Assembly (NCBI GenBank): GCA_006226375.1
Contig: SBHC01000054.1
Location: 1 to 64,000, forward strand
Source of the DNA: Deltaproteobacteria bacterium
GTDB lineage: Bacteria; Myxococcota_C; UBA6777
Direction: 5' to 3'
DNA length: 64,000 bases
Below, in pieces: positions 16,901 through 24,454 of the stretch. Under the pieces are notes generated by a model that did not search any database, was not told the DNA's origin, and saw only the letters and a program-made list of their open reading frames with translations. The position numbers and the translations under genes are program-made. Each line of letters begins with the position of its first letter. The stretch's first letter is position 1.

Positions 16901-17170
16901 TCGTTCTTTGGTGGGTTCGCCAAGTGGCCCTGGCTCATCCGCAAGTTGATTTTCACCATTCCGATTCTTACCTCCGTGTGTGGGTTCTCTGCGTTGCTTT
17001 GGCTTGAGAACCAACGACAGATCTTGGAGTCACGGATTTTGGTTCATGAGCGGGACTTTACCAAGAGCACAGTTCCCTTCATTGGCATGCCCCCTACCCT
17101 TGTCTACACCGGCCTACGTATCGCCCTCGCGCTCCTGATCATGGTCCAGATCTCACTCCTCACCACCTAA
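13901..17170 (+). CDS. Giant repetitive coiled-coil membrane protein, partner of the ParA-like ATPase
   Basis: The 1089-residue protein has four parts. Residues 1-65 carry two copies of a short motif, DDPFADPSLSTKEGLLPED and DDPFADSSELREGMLPGDE, followed by a Lys-rich patch (71-83). Residues 95-960 are predicted coiled coil; within them, 270-673 are fifteen tandem units of 26 residues (two of 33) with consensus W-x-E-P-L-x-x-L-x-x-x-L-x-x-L. Residues about 976-999, 1012-1035 and 1066-1088 are membrane helices. It is the second gene of the ParA operon. The topology suggests a long cytoplasmic rod tethered to the membrane by its C terminus. I know no named family with this architecture; a cell-polarity or cytoskeletal scaffold is inferred. 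Confidence 0.85.
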   Translation: MSKKRTLIDDPFADPSLSTKEGLLPEDYSEGTPPPEKKSKASSNMDDPFADSSELREGMLPGDEAPPKPTKKKAIKKKKMKRKAASSQSSESSGTVEALQGELQALQKQLHDLEEQHHSDEEEMGSIVQVLQQKLNKLEGQLNSLPDPSEELSNLEQQLQAIEAKLPEVDSIETPDWDELLQPLRQRMDAWEQQSEHAASSTDWQDELAPLHERLQSLEQQQEALDQSAEVSALEESVQALEERTADLQALQQSVQSLEERIAEFAAADTTEALSALENDIQSLQEKVDALPVETWREPLENLQGEIEALTQSLEEIPIQDWKEPLEALQSRLDELATSVEEAPGETWQEPLQELQDNLHTLQDKLQELSSNVENVPSTDWTEAVEGLQTKVDELGDSVAQIPHNSWEEPLSEFKEQLAQWSEQIEQLPSEDWSEAIQQLQDDITQLTSRIDELPTDDGNEAITELEGQLSQLVARFDDLPTQEHSETLESLRGELDKLTATVQKLPLDFWNEPLSELKDSLAQLSDRLDELEEQQNTEPQEPWKEPLEALEAEHKSLAEAVEELPLQAWEEPLSHVKEHVELLASTLDDLPLSSWEQPVDELKKQVQSLNDRIDILDSDDTSEAMVALQKKLDGLESLMGDLAEADATEALTSLQSQLDDLKKQVEGRSLEGVKARLSDHSESLEAQAESLEAQAETVASVEEQLGALKIQVEGWSLDDIESELTKNSETLETLVSSVASIKERLGEQASNIQTLQGASEQEDTDEALEVLQAKLSSLEQSIEKLSQSNEEEQQNNLEDVTERLTSLESLSLGDTLDSLQQRLDDVAASITEESKAETVSQADWKKLEEQLDALEHKVATAAEEAADQITSTPEEVEQLRDRLQALQERLDTLEKAEPAETTAPVSLPEEWQSWRNELETRLSSLTSETKRTASHTETGLISASRASLEGAGPNDKIAVQQVVYLEDRRAYHKYTPAMVLVGVVTLLMSGFLSGVMVSPSFFGGFAKWPWLIRKLIFTIPILTSVCGFSALLWLENQRQILESRILVHERDFTKSTVPFIGMPPTLVYTGLRIALALLIMVQISLLTT
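14708..15919 (+). repeat. Fifteen tandem 78-bp (26-codon) units in the coiled-coil gene
   Basis: Units begin at residues 270, 296, 322, 348, 381, 407, 433, 459, 485, 511, 544, 570, 596, 622 and 648. Thirteen are exactly 26 residues and two (starting at 348 and 511) are 33, that is 26 plus one heptad. Most start with Trp-x-Glu-Pro/Ala-Leu and end with a Leu-Pro-x-x-x turn. The DNA copies have diverged, so the expansion is old and the length has been kept by selection. A younger exact 21-bp duplication lies nearby at 15947-15988. Confidence 0.85.
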
Positions 17171-17540
17171 CAAACGCTGCGAACCATCCACACCTGAGCC
17201 CAACCGACCCCATCCGACAAGCCCCTCTTGCACGACAAGACTCCCAAGTTGCTGCGGCTTGCCTCCTTGACCAAGGTCCCCCCCCTCTCCTCTCCTTCTA
17301 CATTCTTCTGCAACCTTTCCGTGAACAACGTCTCTCTACCAGCAGCAACAAGCAGGTGACCTGCCGAACCATTTCATGTGTTGGGCCAGTTCATCGCGTA
17401 CGTGTATCTCCGGCATATCTCTGTCATGACGGTGAACACAGTGAGCGTCACCGACCATCGGTGGCGCTCCCGCTTACTTATCTAGGGTCTGTACAAAGAA
17501 ACATCATGGGACGGCAGGATGCGTCGTGGAGGGTTGAAGG
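17171..17540. other. Intergenic region, 370 bases
   Basis: No gene is supported. The first half is C-rich (many CCC and CTC runs). A small inverted repeat CACCG-N5-CGGTG lies at 17449-17463, about 80 bases before the rhodanese start. I see no canonical promoter hexamers with correct spacing. Confidence 0.4.
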
Positions 17541-17981
17541 ATGTTAAAGCAACTCAAGAACATCGCACAGCGTTCACTGGGCCAGCAGTGGGCCAATGAG
17601 CTTGAGGTCTACACCCAAGGAGCCAAGGCTCGCGAAGAAGGATGGGCTCCGATCGTTCGCAGCATGGCCAGAATTCCCGAAGTTTTTCCCGAATGGGTGG
17701 TCGAGCACACCCATGAATTCCGGGTCGTGGATGTTCGTGGACCGGACGAATACTACGGCCCCTTCGGTCATATCGAAGGATCGGATTTGGTACCCATGTA
17801 CCAACTCCAACACGCTGCAGAGTCATGGGATCGCCAAAAACCCATCGTCCTGGTTTGTCGTTCGGGAGCACGCTCTGGACGCGCCGCCCTCCTTCTGGAA
17901 CAAATGGGCTTTGAGTCAGTAGCTTCCATGGCCGGTGGGATGATGCGATGGAGCAGCCTTTGTTATCCCATTCCCCTCTAA
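17541..17981 (+). CDS. Single-domain rhodanese-like sulfurtransferase
   Basis: The 146-residue protein starts at ATG 17541 with GGAGGG 8 bases upstream. It contains one rhodanese domain (residues about 45-140): FRVVDVRGPDEYYGPFGHIEGSDLVP is the family N block, and the active-site loop VCRSGARSGRA supplies the catalytic Cys that carries persulfide sulfur. The first 40 residues form a basic helical extension. It has no signal peptide, so it acts in the cytoplasm. It stands alone between long gaps, and the loop CRSGAR is typical of thiosulfate:cyanide-type enzymes. The physiological acceptor cannot be read from the sequence. Confidence 0.88.
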   Translation: MLKQLKNIAQRSLGQQWANELEVYTQGAKAREEGWAPIVRSMARIPEVFPEWVVEHTHEFRVVDVRGPDEYYGPFGHIEGSDLVPMYQLQHAAESWDRQKPIVLVCRSGARSGRAALLLEQMGFESVASMAGGMMRWSSLCYPIPL

Positions 17982-18003
17982 GAGCTTCTCTTCCCACTTC
18001 GAC

Positions 18004-19104
18004 TTAGGAAGCGATTTGTTTCCTTAAGACGGTCTGCAACAACTCCACGTCATCACGGTCAGAGAGCAGAAACTCTTTCTCTTTGAGATACGCTGCGATT
18101 GGCTCGGGCAGGCTCACGAGCACGTTGTGCACATTCGCCTTCGAGAGGTCCAAATAGGACAAGTTGGGCAGCGAAAGAACAAAGTCCAACGAGTCAAGAG
18201 TCATGGCGCTGAGTGTTATTTGCTCAAGTCCAACGAGCTTTTGTAGGCCTCGAAGATGAGGAGTCAGCCCAGGACCTGCCCAGATCAGTCTTTCCAGGTT
18301 GGTGAGTTGCTCCAGGGAGCCTTCGTCCATCCATCTCCCTTCCCAAGGTGGAGCATGTCTCCACTCCAAGACCTTCAGCTCTTGCAATAGCTCCCAGTGC
18401 AACGGGCGAATGCCTCGAACATACAAGCTCTCCAGAGACGTCATGGGTGCCACCGAAACAACACCTCCCAACGTAGACTCAGCCTCCCATCTGGCATGAC
18501 GCACATGACCCAGATTCACCAAAAGATCTTCCACAGGTTCATCCCAGGTCACATCACACAAACGGATGGTATGAAGTTCGGGCAGTTCAGGGAAAGGCTC
18601 TCTCAAATGAAAATGAGAGAGAGAGAGTTCACGCAGCAATGGCAAAGACGAAAGCCATCGTGTCGCTGGAAACTCCATGCCCTCCAAGCCGGACCACTCC
18701 AACGCTCGCATAGACTGCTCTTGCATGGCTTCTGCGATCGCATACCACATGCGCTGTGCTTCGAGCGGATCGTACATCAACTCTGCAAACAAATCGGGGT
18801 CAAAGTCGCCGTCAATATGGGAGTCGTCGTACCAATCCGCAGGAAAGGACTCACCTTCCCAGGGCCATTGGTCCAGACGCAACGACAAGCTTCGGGCGAG
18901 CGGCCAGGCCGGATGCTCCCGGTGCAACGAAGAGAATTGGCAGGACGTTGAGGGCCACTGCGCCAAGGTTTGCTGCATCTGAGCAAGCGCCCTGCTTCTC
19001 TCTTCCGGCTCAGAGATACGCTCCAGACATTCACAGATGGAGGCAAACGCCATCACGGAAGGACCCGTCATGGCCCATGAATCCAATTCCACAAACAAAG
19101 ACAT
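18004..19104 (-). CDS. Leucine-rich-repeat protein
   Basis: The 366-residue protein is best started at ATG 19104 (AGGA about 7 bases upstream); a longer frame exists but lacks a site. The N-terminal third is helical and acidic and contains a segment (SLRLDQWPWEGESFP, HIDGDFDPDLFAELMYDP) of the kind found at the front of TIGR02996/LRR proteins in Myxococcota. From about residue 150, degenerate leucine-rich repeats run to the end: LPLLRELSLSHF, LPELHTIRL, MTSLESLYVRGI, LTNLERLIWAG, LVGLEQITLSAM, LPNLSYLDLSKA. There is no signal peptide. LRR solenoids bind proteins; no partner is evident, although the divergent alpha-2-macroglobulin-like gene is adjacent. Confidence 0.72.
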   Translation of the reverse strand: MSLFVELDSWAMTGPSVMAFASICECLERISEPEERSRALAQMQQTLAQWPSTSCQFSSLHREHPAWPLARSLSLRLDQWPWEGESFPADWYDDSHIDGDFDPDLFAELMYDPLEAQRMWYAIAEAMQEQSMRALEWSGLEGMEFPATRWLSSLPLLRELSLSHFHLREPFPELPELHTIRLCDVTWDEPVEDLLVNLGHVRHARWEAESTLGGVVSVAPMTSLESLYVRGIRPLHWELLQELKVLEWRHAPPWEGRWMDEGSLEQLTNLERLIWAGPGLTPHLRGLQKLVGLEQITLSAMTLDSLDFVLSLPNLSYLDLSKANVHNVLVSLPEPIAAYLKEKEFLLSDRDDVELLQTVLRKQIAS

Positions 19105-19322
19105 GCACCATCCTACTTTTGAAACCAAACCATCACTTCCAACCGTTGGGTTGCACTCCCCAACAGGGTACTGGCTCCTCGTGTCGTATCTTGACCCAAT
19201 GGGATTCATCCCCAAGAATACGGACGCAGCGTTGTACTCGATTTTGCTGAGGATGCAAATATGTTTCTGGAAAGCCTCCTGGTTTTTCAGAGCAATGACT
19301 CACCCCTACACAGGAACCTACG

Positions 19323-22300
19323 ATGCAAAAGTACCAACTCGACATCACCGACTGGGAACAATTTAATGCCATAAGAGGCCGTGTGTTCGGAGGGAGTGCC
19401 TTTGTATTTGTGACCCCAGAAAAAGACCCTAAGAAAAACCCCCAAGAGAACGAACCCCTCCTCCAACCCGGCACCTATCCAGCGTTTGGTGTATCTCCGT
19501 TTGTCCTACCTGGCGTCACCGTAAAACCAGAGCCGCTCCCAACCTTCTCCCAGACCGTTCTTGTGTGTGACAAGGCGCTGTATCAGGAGAACAAAGACTC
19601 TGTTCATGTGTTCGTATGGCAACCTGACCAGAAGGAAGAAACCATCACTCTGACTGTCACTCGCCACAGTGAGACCGTTCAGAAACGAGAGGTTCAACTG
19701 GACAGCAACGGAGCCGGCACGCTGACCTTGTCTCGTTTGACAGCGGGGGATTACAAGATCATCCATGACGTCGATGGATTGGGCATCCATTCCACAAGCG
19801 CAGACGCGACATGTAGCTTCGCAGTCGCAACCTACCGACTGGCGCCTCTCACAGCCTCCCTCACATCCAGCGCACTTCACCCCCAAGGTGATGGCATGGA
19901 TGTCACATTGTCCTTGCAATCGTTTGGAACCCCAACCCAAGGGAACGTTCGCGTGCAAGTTCGGGAAGGAGAATACGGCCCGAGCACCGCCCTAGAAGCT
20001 CTCGCGACAGACGGGCTGATCGAGATATCACTGAAAACCAAGAACAAGGAAACGTTGTTTTTGGACCTTCAACTTGTAGACAACTCCACACACACAGCCA
20101 CGGTCCCATTGTTGGGTAGCAGCCAAGACGAGAGAACCCCCACCACCCTCTCCACCTTGGGCCAAAACGTCACAGGAACCCTCACACCGCAAACCAACGC
20201 AACCCCCGTTCGAGGGATTTACCTGAGCCAAAGCGGCAACCAAAACACACCCTTTGCGGTGGAGCGCATCGACACACAACGGATCAAGTTTACGGCGAGG
20301 GAATCTTGTACACACGTCATCCTGCTCCAGCTTGCTCCCAAGGATCGAAGAGACGCAGAAACCTCCCTAACGCTGGGAGGCGTTGTCCAACAAGGAGACC
20401 TCGCCCCCATGGAGTCGTTGGAGATCTTACAACTGGACGCGATGGAACCTGGCGACACATTGGAGATGAACGTTGTCGCCGATCCAGCCACTCTCTTTCT
20501 GTTGGGGGCCTTTGTGAAAGAAACCCCTTGGGAAGGTTGGTCGTTTGCTCTTCCCCCAAGCCCCTTCCAACCCACCTTGCAAGCTCCTGAACAAGCCTCA
20601 CCAGGAGAAAGCATTACTCTGACCGTAGAGAACCTGGCTTCTACAACAGAAACCTCCGTCTACATGGTGGTCAAAGACGCCAGGCTCGGCTCCAACGAAT
20701 CACCCGCTCTCCAAGTCGCCGGGCAACTCAAAACATGGATCCAAGAGACCTCCAGCGAGTTGGAAGTGGGTCACGTACAGGAACAACTTAAACAACCCGT
20801 CTATGCACTCCGAGGAGGCTTCGATGACGGAATGCTCTACAGCGCGAGCTTTGGCGGTGAGTCTACCACGATGGATATGATGGCGATGGAGATAGGACCA
20901 GCATCTGGCTCCTATGGAGAAGCTCCTCCCCCATCCGAAGGCACAGCCGCATCAAACAACCTGTATCAGGCACCACCGGATGTTTTGTTCGCCGGACTCA
21001 TCCCCGTTGAAGATGGACTGGCTCAACTCACGCTTCCATTGCCCGACGTTTTTGCAACCTACACTGTCAACGTGTTCGCTATCTCACAAGAAAACTGGGC
21101 TGACCTGCACGCTGAAGTAAAGGCTGAGAAAGAGACGTATGCTTCGTTGGAGTTGCCTGTCTTTGTCCATCCAGGCGATCAGGTCTGGGGTCGAATCCAT
21201 TGCGGCGCAGGCTCAGGCTCCCTGGAGGTTTATGTGTTGTGTGATGGAAAACCAGTCACGCTGCATCACAAAGACCAGAGCGCCCCTCACTCCATGAAGC
21301 TGGATGCCCAACAGGTCACGCTGCGCTTTCCCGCTGACGTGGGTGAGTACCAAGCTTTTGTTACGGATACAGCGACAGGACACACAGAGACCGTCTACGG
21401 AGAGGTTCAGACGATTGGGACGTTGGTGACGGAGCATCGCACGCTGCGTTTCTTGCAATCGGGTGAACGCATCTCCCAGAGAGACGAGCAAGACATTCTC
21501 TCGTTGCGGCTTCTACCAGGTCTGGAACAACCGTTTAAGCTCCTTCTTGATGCCACATCCGATTACACCCACATGTGCTGTGAACAAACGGCAGGGAAGA
21601 TGTTGGCGGCCATTGCCATGTACACCTTCGCCGACGATCAGGAGACCCGCGACAAGGCAGAATCCATCGTGTTGACAGGCACCGAACGCATGGAGACCAT
21701 GTGGCTCAAGGGTCGTGGTTTTCGAATGTACCCCAACTCTCCGCCTGAACCCAACGCATATTGGGGTCCTCTCGCGTCTAACTATCTTCGTTATGTGGCG
21801 CTGCTTCAAGAGATCGAGCCGGATGGCTGCAGCCCCGCTCTGATGGAAGCTGTGGAAGCATGTCTTGTGATGGCGAAAGACACAGCCAAAGGATACAAGC
21901 AGACTTGGCCGCCTGAAAAAGCCAGAACACCCGAACAAGCCTACGCCATGTTCCGGTTCGGTCAGGACGAAGCAACCCAACAGCGCGCTCTCCAGTGGGC
22001 CGATCAACAAGCCCGAAAGCTCCTGGACACCAAACCCATGTCTACCAGCTTGATGCCCTGGATGTCGGGCGCTGTGGGGTTCCGCACCCAGGATGCCTAC
22101 CTCGCAGCGACTCTGTTTGCAGGCGGACAGGATGAACATCGAGACAGCGCTCTTCGCCTCACCAACCGAGTGGTGGACGCTCTCGATGAAAACGGTCGCT
22201 TGTACTCCACAACGGACTCTGTCGCTGCCATCGCCTTGTTCCTCGCCCTCAACAAGCTCGGACTCCTGGACAGACCAGGTCATGTTCGGCTGGATCAACA

Positions 22301-22775
22301 AAGCTTAAGTCTGGAAGAGGCGCTTCAGTCCCCCCACCAACCCAGCGAGATGGAATGCAGTAGCGGCCTTGTTCTGGTGGAAGTGGTTCGGCGTCATGAG
22401 GAAAGATGGGACGCTTTTTCCAGTGACGTCCCTCTCTCTGTCCATCTGGAACAAGAGGGAAAGACGGTGCAACGCTGCGCCCCAGGCGAAACGCTCACTC
22501 TCGTGGTGGAGCTGACGCAGGGTTACCACGACGGTGATTTGTTGTGGGTGTGTTTGCCAGACTCCCTGGCTCGTTTGTCGGGTGGAGGCCAGGTCAAACG
22601 ATTTTCGGTGGACTTTCAAGGAGAGTCGCACGTCCGCGTTCCTTTGGCCGCCGTCGCTCCCACAGGCGTCGATGGCGATGAACTTCTCTCTCACCACTAC
22701 GCCGTTTGTGTTCGCAACATGTTTACCCAGGAACGTGTCGGCAACCCTGGATTGCTTCGAGTCACTGTGGCTTGA
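19323..22775 (+). CDS. Alpha-2-macroglobulin-like protein without signal peptide
   Basis: The 1150-residue protein starts at ATG 19323 (AGGA 7 bases upstream). It has macroglobulin-type beta domains (residues about 70-620: VLVCDKALYQENKDSVHVFVW, LPLPDVFATYTVNVFAISQ). It then has a thioester segment, THMCCEQTAGKMLAAIAMYTF, with Cys752 and Gln755 in the C-x-E-Q motif, and the alpha/alpha toroid around residues 750-1000. A Met/Gly/Ser-rich stretch near residues 500-570 occupies the position of a bait region. Family members trap proteases by covalent capture. Bacterial versions are normally lipoproteins or periplasmic, often next to pbpC, but here the N terminus (MQKYQLDITDWEQFNA) is neither. The location is therefore uncertain. 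Confidence 0.85.
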   Translation: MQKYQLDITDWEQFNAIRGRVFGGSAFVFVTPEKDPKKNPQENEPLLQPGTYPAFGVSPFVLPGVTVKPEPLPTFSQTVLVCDKALYQENKDSVHVFVWQPDQKEETITLTVTRHSETVQKREVQLDSNGAGTLTLSRLTAGDYKIIHDVDGLGIHSTSADATCSFAVATYRLAPLTASLTSSALHPQGDGMDVTLSLQSFGTPTQGNVRVQVREGEYGPSTALEALATDGLIEISLKTKNKETLFLDLQLVDNSTHTATVPLLGSSQDERTPTTLSTLGQNVTGTLTPQTNATPVRGIYLSQSGNQNTPFAVERIDTQRIKFTARESCTHVILLQLAPKDRRDAETSLTLGGVVQQGDLAPMESLEILQLDAMEPGDTLEMNVVADPATLFLLGAFVKETPWEGWSFALPPSPFQPTLQAPEQASPGESITLTVENLASTTETSVYMVVKDARLGSNESPALQVAGQLKTWIQETSSELEVGHVQEQLKQPVYALRGGFDDGMLYSASFGGESTTMDMMAMEIGPASGSYGEAPPPSEGTAASNNLYQAPPDVLFAGLIPVEDGLAQLTLPLPDVFATYTVNVFAISQENWADLHAEVKAEKETYASLELPVFVHPGDQVWGRIHCGAGSGSLEVYVLCDGKPVTLHHKDQSAPHSMKLDAQQVTLRFPADVGEYQAFVTDTATGHTETVYGEVQTIGTLVTEHRTLRFLQSGERISQRDEQDILSLRLLPGLEQPFKLLLDATSDYTHMCCEQTAGKMLAAIAMYTFADDQETRDKAESIVLTGTERMETMWLKGRGFRMYPNSPPEPNAYWGPLASNYLRYVALLQEIEPDGCSPALMEAVEACLVMAKDTAKGYKQTWPPEKARTPEQAYAMFRFGQDEATQQRALQWADQQARKLLDTKPMSTSLMPWMSGAVGFRTQDAYLAATLFAGGQDEHRDSALRLTNRVVDALDENGRLYSTTDSVAAIALFLALNKLGLLDRPGHVRLDQQSLSLEEALQSPHQPSEMECSSGLVLVEVVRRHEERWDAFSSDVPLSVHLEQEGKTVQRCAPGETLTLVVELTQGYHDGDLLWVCLPDSLARLSGGGQVKRFSVDFQGESHVRVPLAAVAPTGVDGDELLSHHYAVCVRNMFTQERVGNPGLLRVTVA

Positions 22776-22819
22776 CAAGCCCCCTCATTCTTCCTAACTA
22801 TGTTTCCACTTCCATGAAC

Positions 22820-22850
22820 GCAATGTCCCATGTTTCGTGTGACACATTGC
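22820..22850. promoter_or_regulatory. Inverted repeat GCAATGT-N17-ACATTGC
   Basis: The two 7-bp arms are perfect. The repeat lies 45 bases after the alpha-2-macroglobulin stop and 140 bases before the next start codon. There is no T run, so a rho-independent terminator is unlikely. An operator for the downstream gene or a stable transcript end is possible. Confidence 0.35.
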
Positions 22851-22990
22851 AACACACCTTTGTGAAATTGTAGACCCTGATTGAATATTGACGTTTGTCA
22901 TTCGTCCGAAGGGTGAGCACTCTGATTCGCCAAACGATGATAATCACCAACAGTGACCCCAACCCCCACAACTCTCTTAAGGAGAAAATC

Positions 22991-23614
22991 ATGAAACGAG
23001 TTCTTTTGAGCCTCTGTACCCTGACCGTCGCTATGGGCCTCGCCCTCTCCGCTCAAGCTGCCCCCAACGCCAAATGTGCGGCCATCGCCAAGCGATTTGC
23101 CGCAGCCAAGGCTGCTTTGGGAGGAACCACCGCTGCACTCAAGGCTTGCAAAGACAAGTTCAAGCGCACCCACCTCCTCCGATGCCGCAAGCAACGCGCT
23201 GCTCGTAAGGCTGCTGCCGAGCGATTCACCCGCATCGCACGCTTCCACCGTTACTGCAGCAAAGGCTGCAAAGGCTTGGCCAAGCGTGTTGCAGGTATTG
23301 CCAAGGCCCACGGCGCAGCACTCAAAGTACTCTTGGCTTGCAAAGCCAAGCACAAGCGCACCCACCTCCTCCGCTGTCGCAAAGAGCACAAAGCGGTCAA
23401 GAACCTCCGCAACGCTCTTAAGACCGCAAGTCGTCGCCTTCAAGTTTGCCGCGGTGGTTGCAAGTTCCTCGTGAAGCGTGCTGCTGCTGCTGCTGCTGCC
23501 TACAAGGCTTGCCGCAAGAAGAACAAGTGGACCGGTCGTGTTCGCTGCCTCAAGCTTGGCAACGCTGCCAAAGCTGCGAAGAAGCGCGCCAAAGCTTGCA
23601 TCCGCTTCAAGTAA
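22991..23614 (+). CDS. Secreted Lys/Arg/Ala/Cys-rich protein made of three helical-hairpin repeats
   Basis: The 207-residue product starts at ATG 22991, with AAGGAG 6 bases upstream. Residues 1-24 are a classical signal peptide (ALSAQA). The mature chain is three repeats: residues 26-89, 90-153 (both exactly 64 long) and 154-207 (with two 7-residue deletions). Each has four cysteines spaced C-x23-C-x11-C-x23-C in the first two units (29/53/65/89 and 93/117/129/153) and C157/C174/C186/C203 in the third. The Cys-flanked turn FKRTHLLRCRK/HKRTHLLRCRK is nearly identical between units 1 and 2. With twelve cysteines and a very high positive charge it should fold as disulfide-clamped helical hairpins outside the cytoplasm. 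The function is unknown; nucleic-acid, lipopolysaccharide or membrane binding is inferred from charge. Confidence 0.85.
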   Translation: MKRVLLSLCTLTVAMGLALSAQAAPNAKCAAIAKRFAAAKAALGGTTAALKACKDKFKRTHLLRCRKQRAARKAAAERFTRIARFHRYCSKGCKGLAKRVAGIAKAHGAALKVLLACKAKHKRTHLLRCRKEHKAVKNLRNALKTASRRLQVCRGGCKFLVKRAAAAAAAYKACRKKNKWTGRVRCLKLGNAAKAAKKRAKACIRFK

Positions 23615-23647
23615 TCACTCCCCTTTCCTCCCCCATCTGTCCAAATC

Positions 23648-23701
23648 CTGGACACCCCATTCTCTGATCTGGACACCCCACGTTTCCCCCTGACACCCCA
23701 C
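23648..23701. repeat. Three CTGGACACCCCA-like boxes at 21-bp spacing
   Basis: The boxes CTGGACACCCCAT (23648-23660), CTGGACACCCCAC (23669-23681) and CTGACACCCCAC (23690-23701) recur exactly every 21 bases, two turns of the helix, with unrelated spacers. They lie in the gap after the Cys-rich secreted protein gene, 140-195 bases before the receiver gene. Such phased direct repeats are typical of activator or repressor binding arrays. Confidence 0.5.
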
Positions 23702-23841
23702 TTGCGCCTTTCACAGCATCAAAGCACTGCACCATAAAGGCTTTTCCTTTCTTTCAAGGTTGGCATTTGTCTTGAACAAGGAGCTGTCGTCGGACACGCG
23801 ACGACCCGTTCACTCAGACAGAACCTGTGGAGGAAAGACCC

Positions 23842-24390
23842 ATGCGCAAGAACACCAGCCGAGACTCTCTCTTTTCGCAAACCCACCTGACTCCTGGAGA
23901 TGAGGGCGTCCATACTTCAGGTACGCTCCTGTTGCTCCAACAACCTGGCTGGACCCGTCGCATGTACACTCGCATGTTGAAGCAAAGTGGTTACCAGGTG
24001 TGTTGCGTCAACAACGCCTGGGAAGCCATCCAATGTTTGTCCCACGCTTCCTTTGATCTGGTGTTGTTGGATCTGGATCTACCCAACATCCACCCGACGA
24101 CATTGATGCAAGAGATCCGGATGGATCGCGGCCCCGTTCCCTTTGTCTTGCTGTCCCAAACAGAGATTCCACAAGAGTACATGAAGACCCTCGACATGGG
24201 CACGGCTGGCTTCTTTGTTCAGGGCTCCCCCCTGTATCGACTGCAGCAAACCATTCACGAGACGTTGCACACCCAAACCCCCACGAGCCGGTACAAGCAA
24301 CGCCTGGAAAAATTGCAAGAGCGCTTTCACCAGAGCATGAGCCGAAGCCACGCTCCCATTCGATGCACGATGGCTCGGTGCGCTTGCTAG
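23842..24390 (+). CDS. Degenerate response-regulator receiver protein
   Basis: The 182-residue protein starts at ATG 23842, with GGAGG 9 bases upstream; a GTG at 23827 is less likely. Residues about 27-145 are a receiver fold: strand 1 reads TLLLLQQPGWTRRMYTRML, strand 3 LVLLDLDLPNIHPTTLMQEI, strand 4 PFVLLSQTE, and strand 5 GFFVQGSP. The phosphoacceptor Asp (LLDLDLP) and the Ser switch are kept. The acidic pair that binds Mg (normally DD) is QQ and the invariant Lys is Gln, so ordinary phosphorylation looks impaired. A basic 45-residue tail follows with no known output domain. It is probably a phosphorylation-independent protein-interaction module. Confidence 0.8.
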   Translation: MRKNTSRDSLFSQTHLTPGDEGVHTSGTLLLLQQPGWTRRMYTRMLKQSGYQVCCVNNAWEAIQCLSHASFDLVLLDLDLPNIHPTTLMQEIRMDRGPVPFVLLSQTEIPQEYMKTLDMGTAGFFVQGSPLYRLQQTIHETLHTQTPTSRYKQRLEKLQERFHQSMSRSHAPIRCTMARCAC

Positions 24391-24454
24391 GTTGTATCGG
24401 GCTTGTATTGGGCTGGAAGAAAAGAAAGCGGGGAAGAGAAGGGAGAAAGAGAGA

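Noticed and set aside
17356-17547. Open frame of 63 codons before the rhodanese gene
   Set aside because: It has no ribosome site, overlaps the rhodanese start and shows no conserved features.
21513-22301. Minus-strand open frame of 262 codons
   Set aside because: It is antisense to the alpha-2-macroglobulin toroid region, with no recognisable domain and no ribosome site.
23759-23777. Possible sigma-54 promoter TTGGCA-N6-TTGA before the receiver gene
   Set aside because: The -12 element lacks the essential GC (it reads GA), so the match is not good enough.
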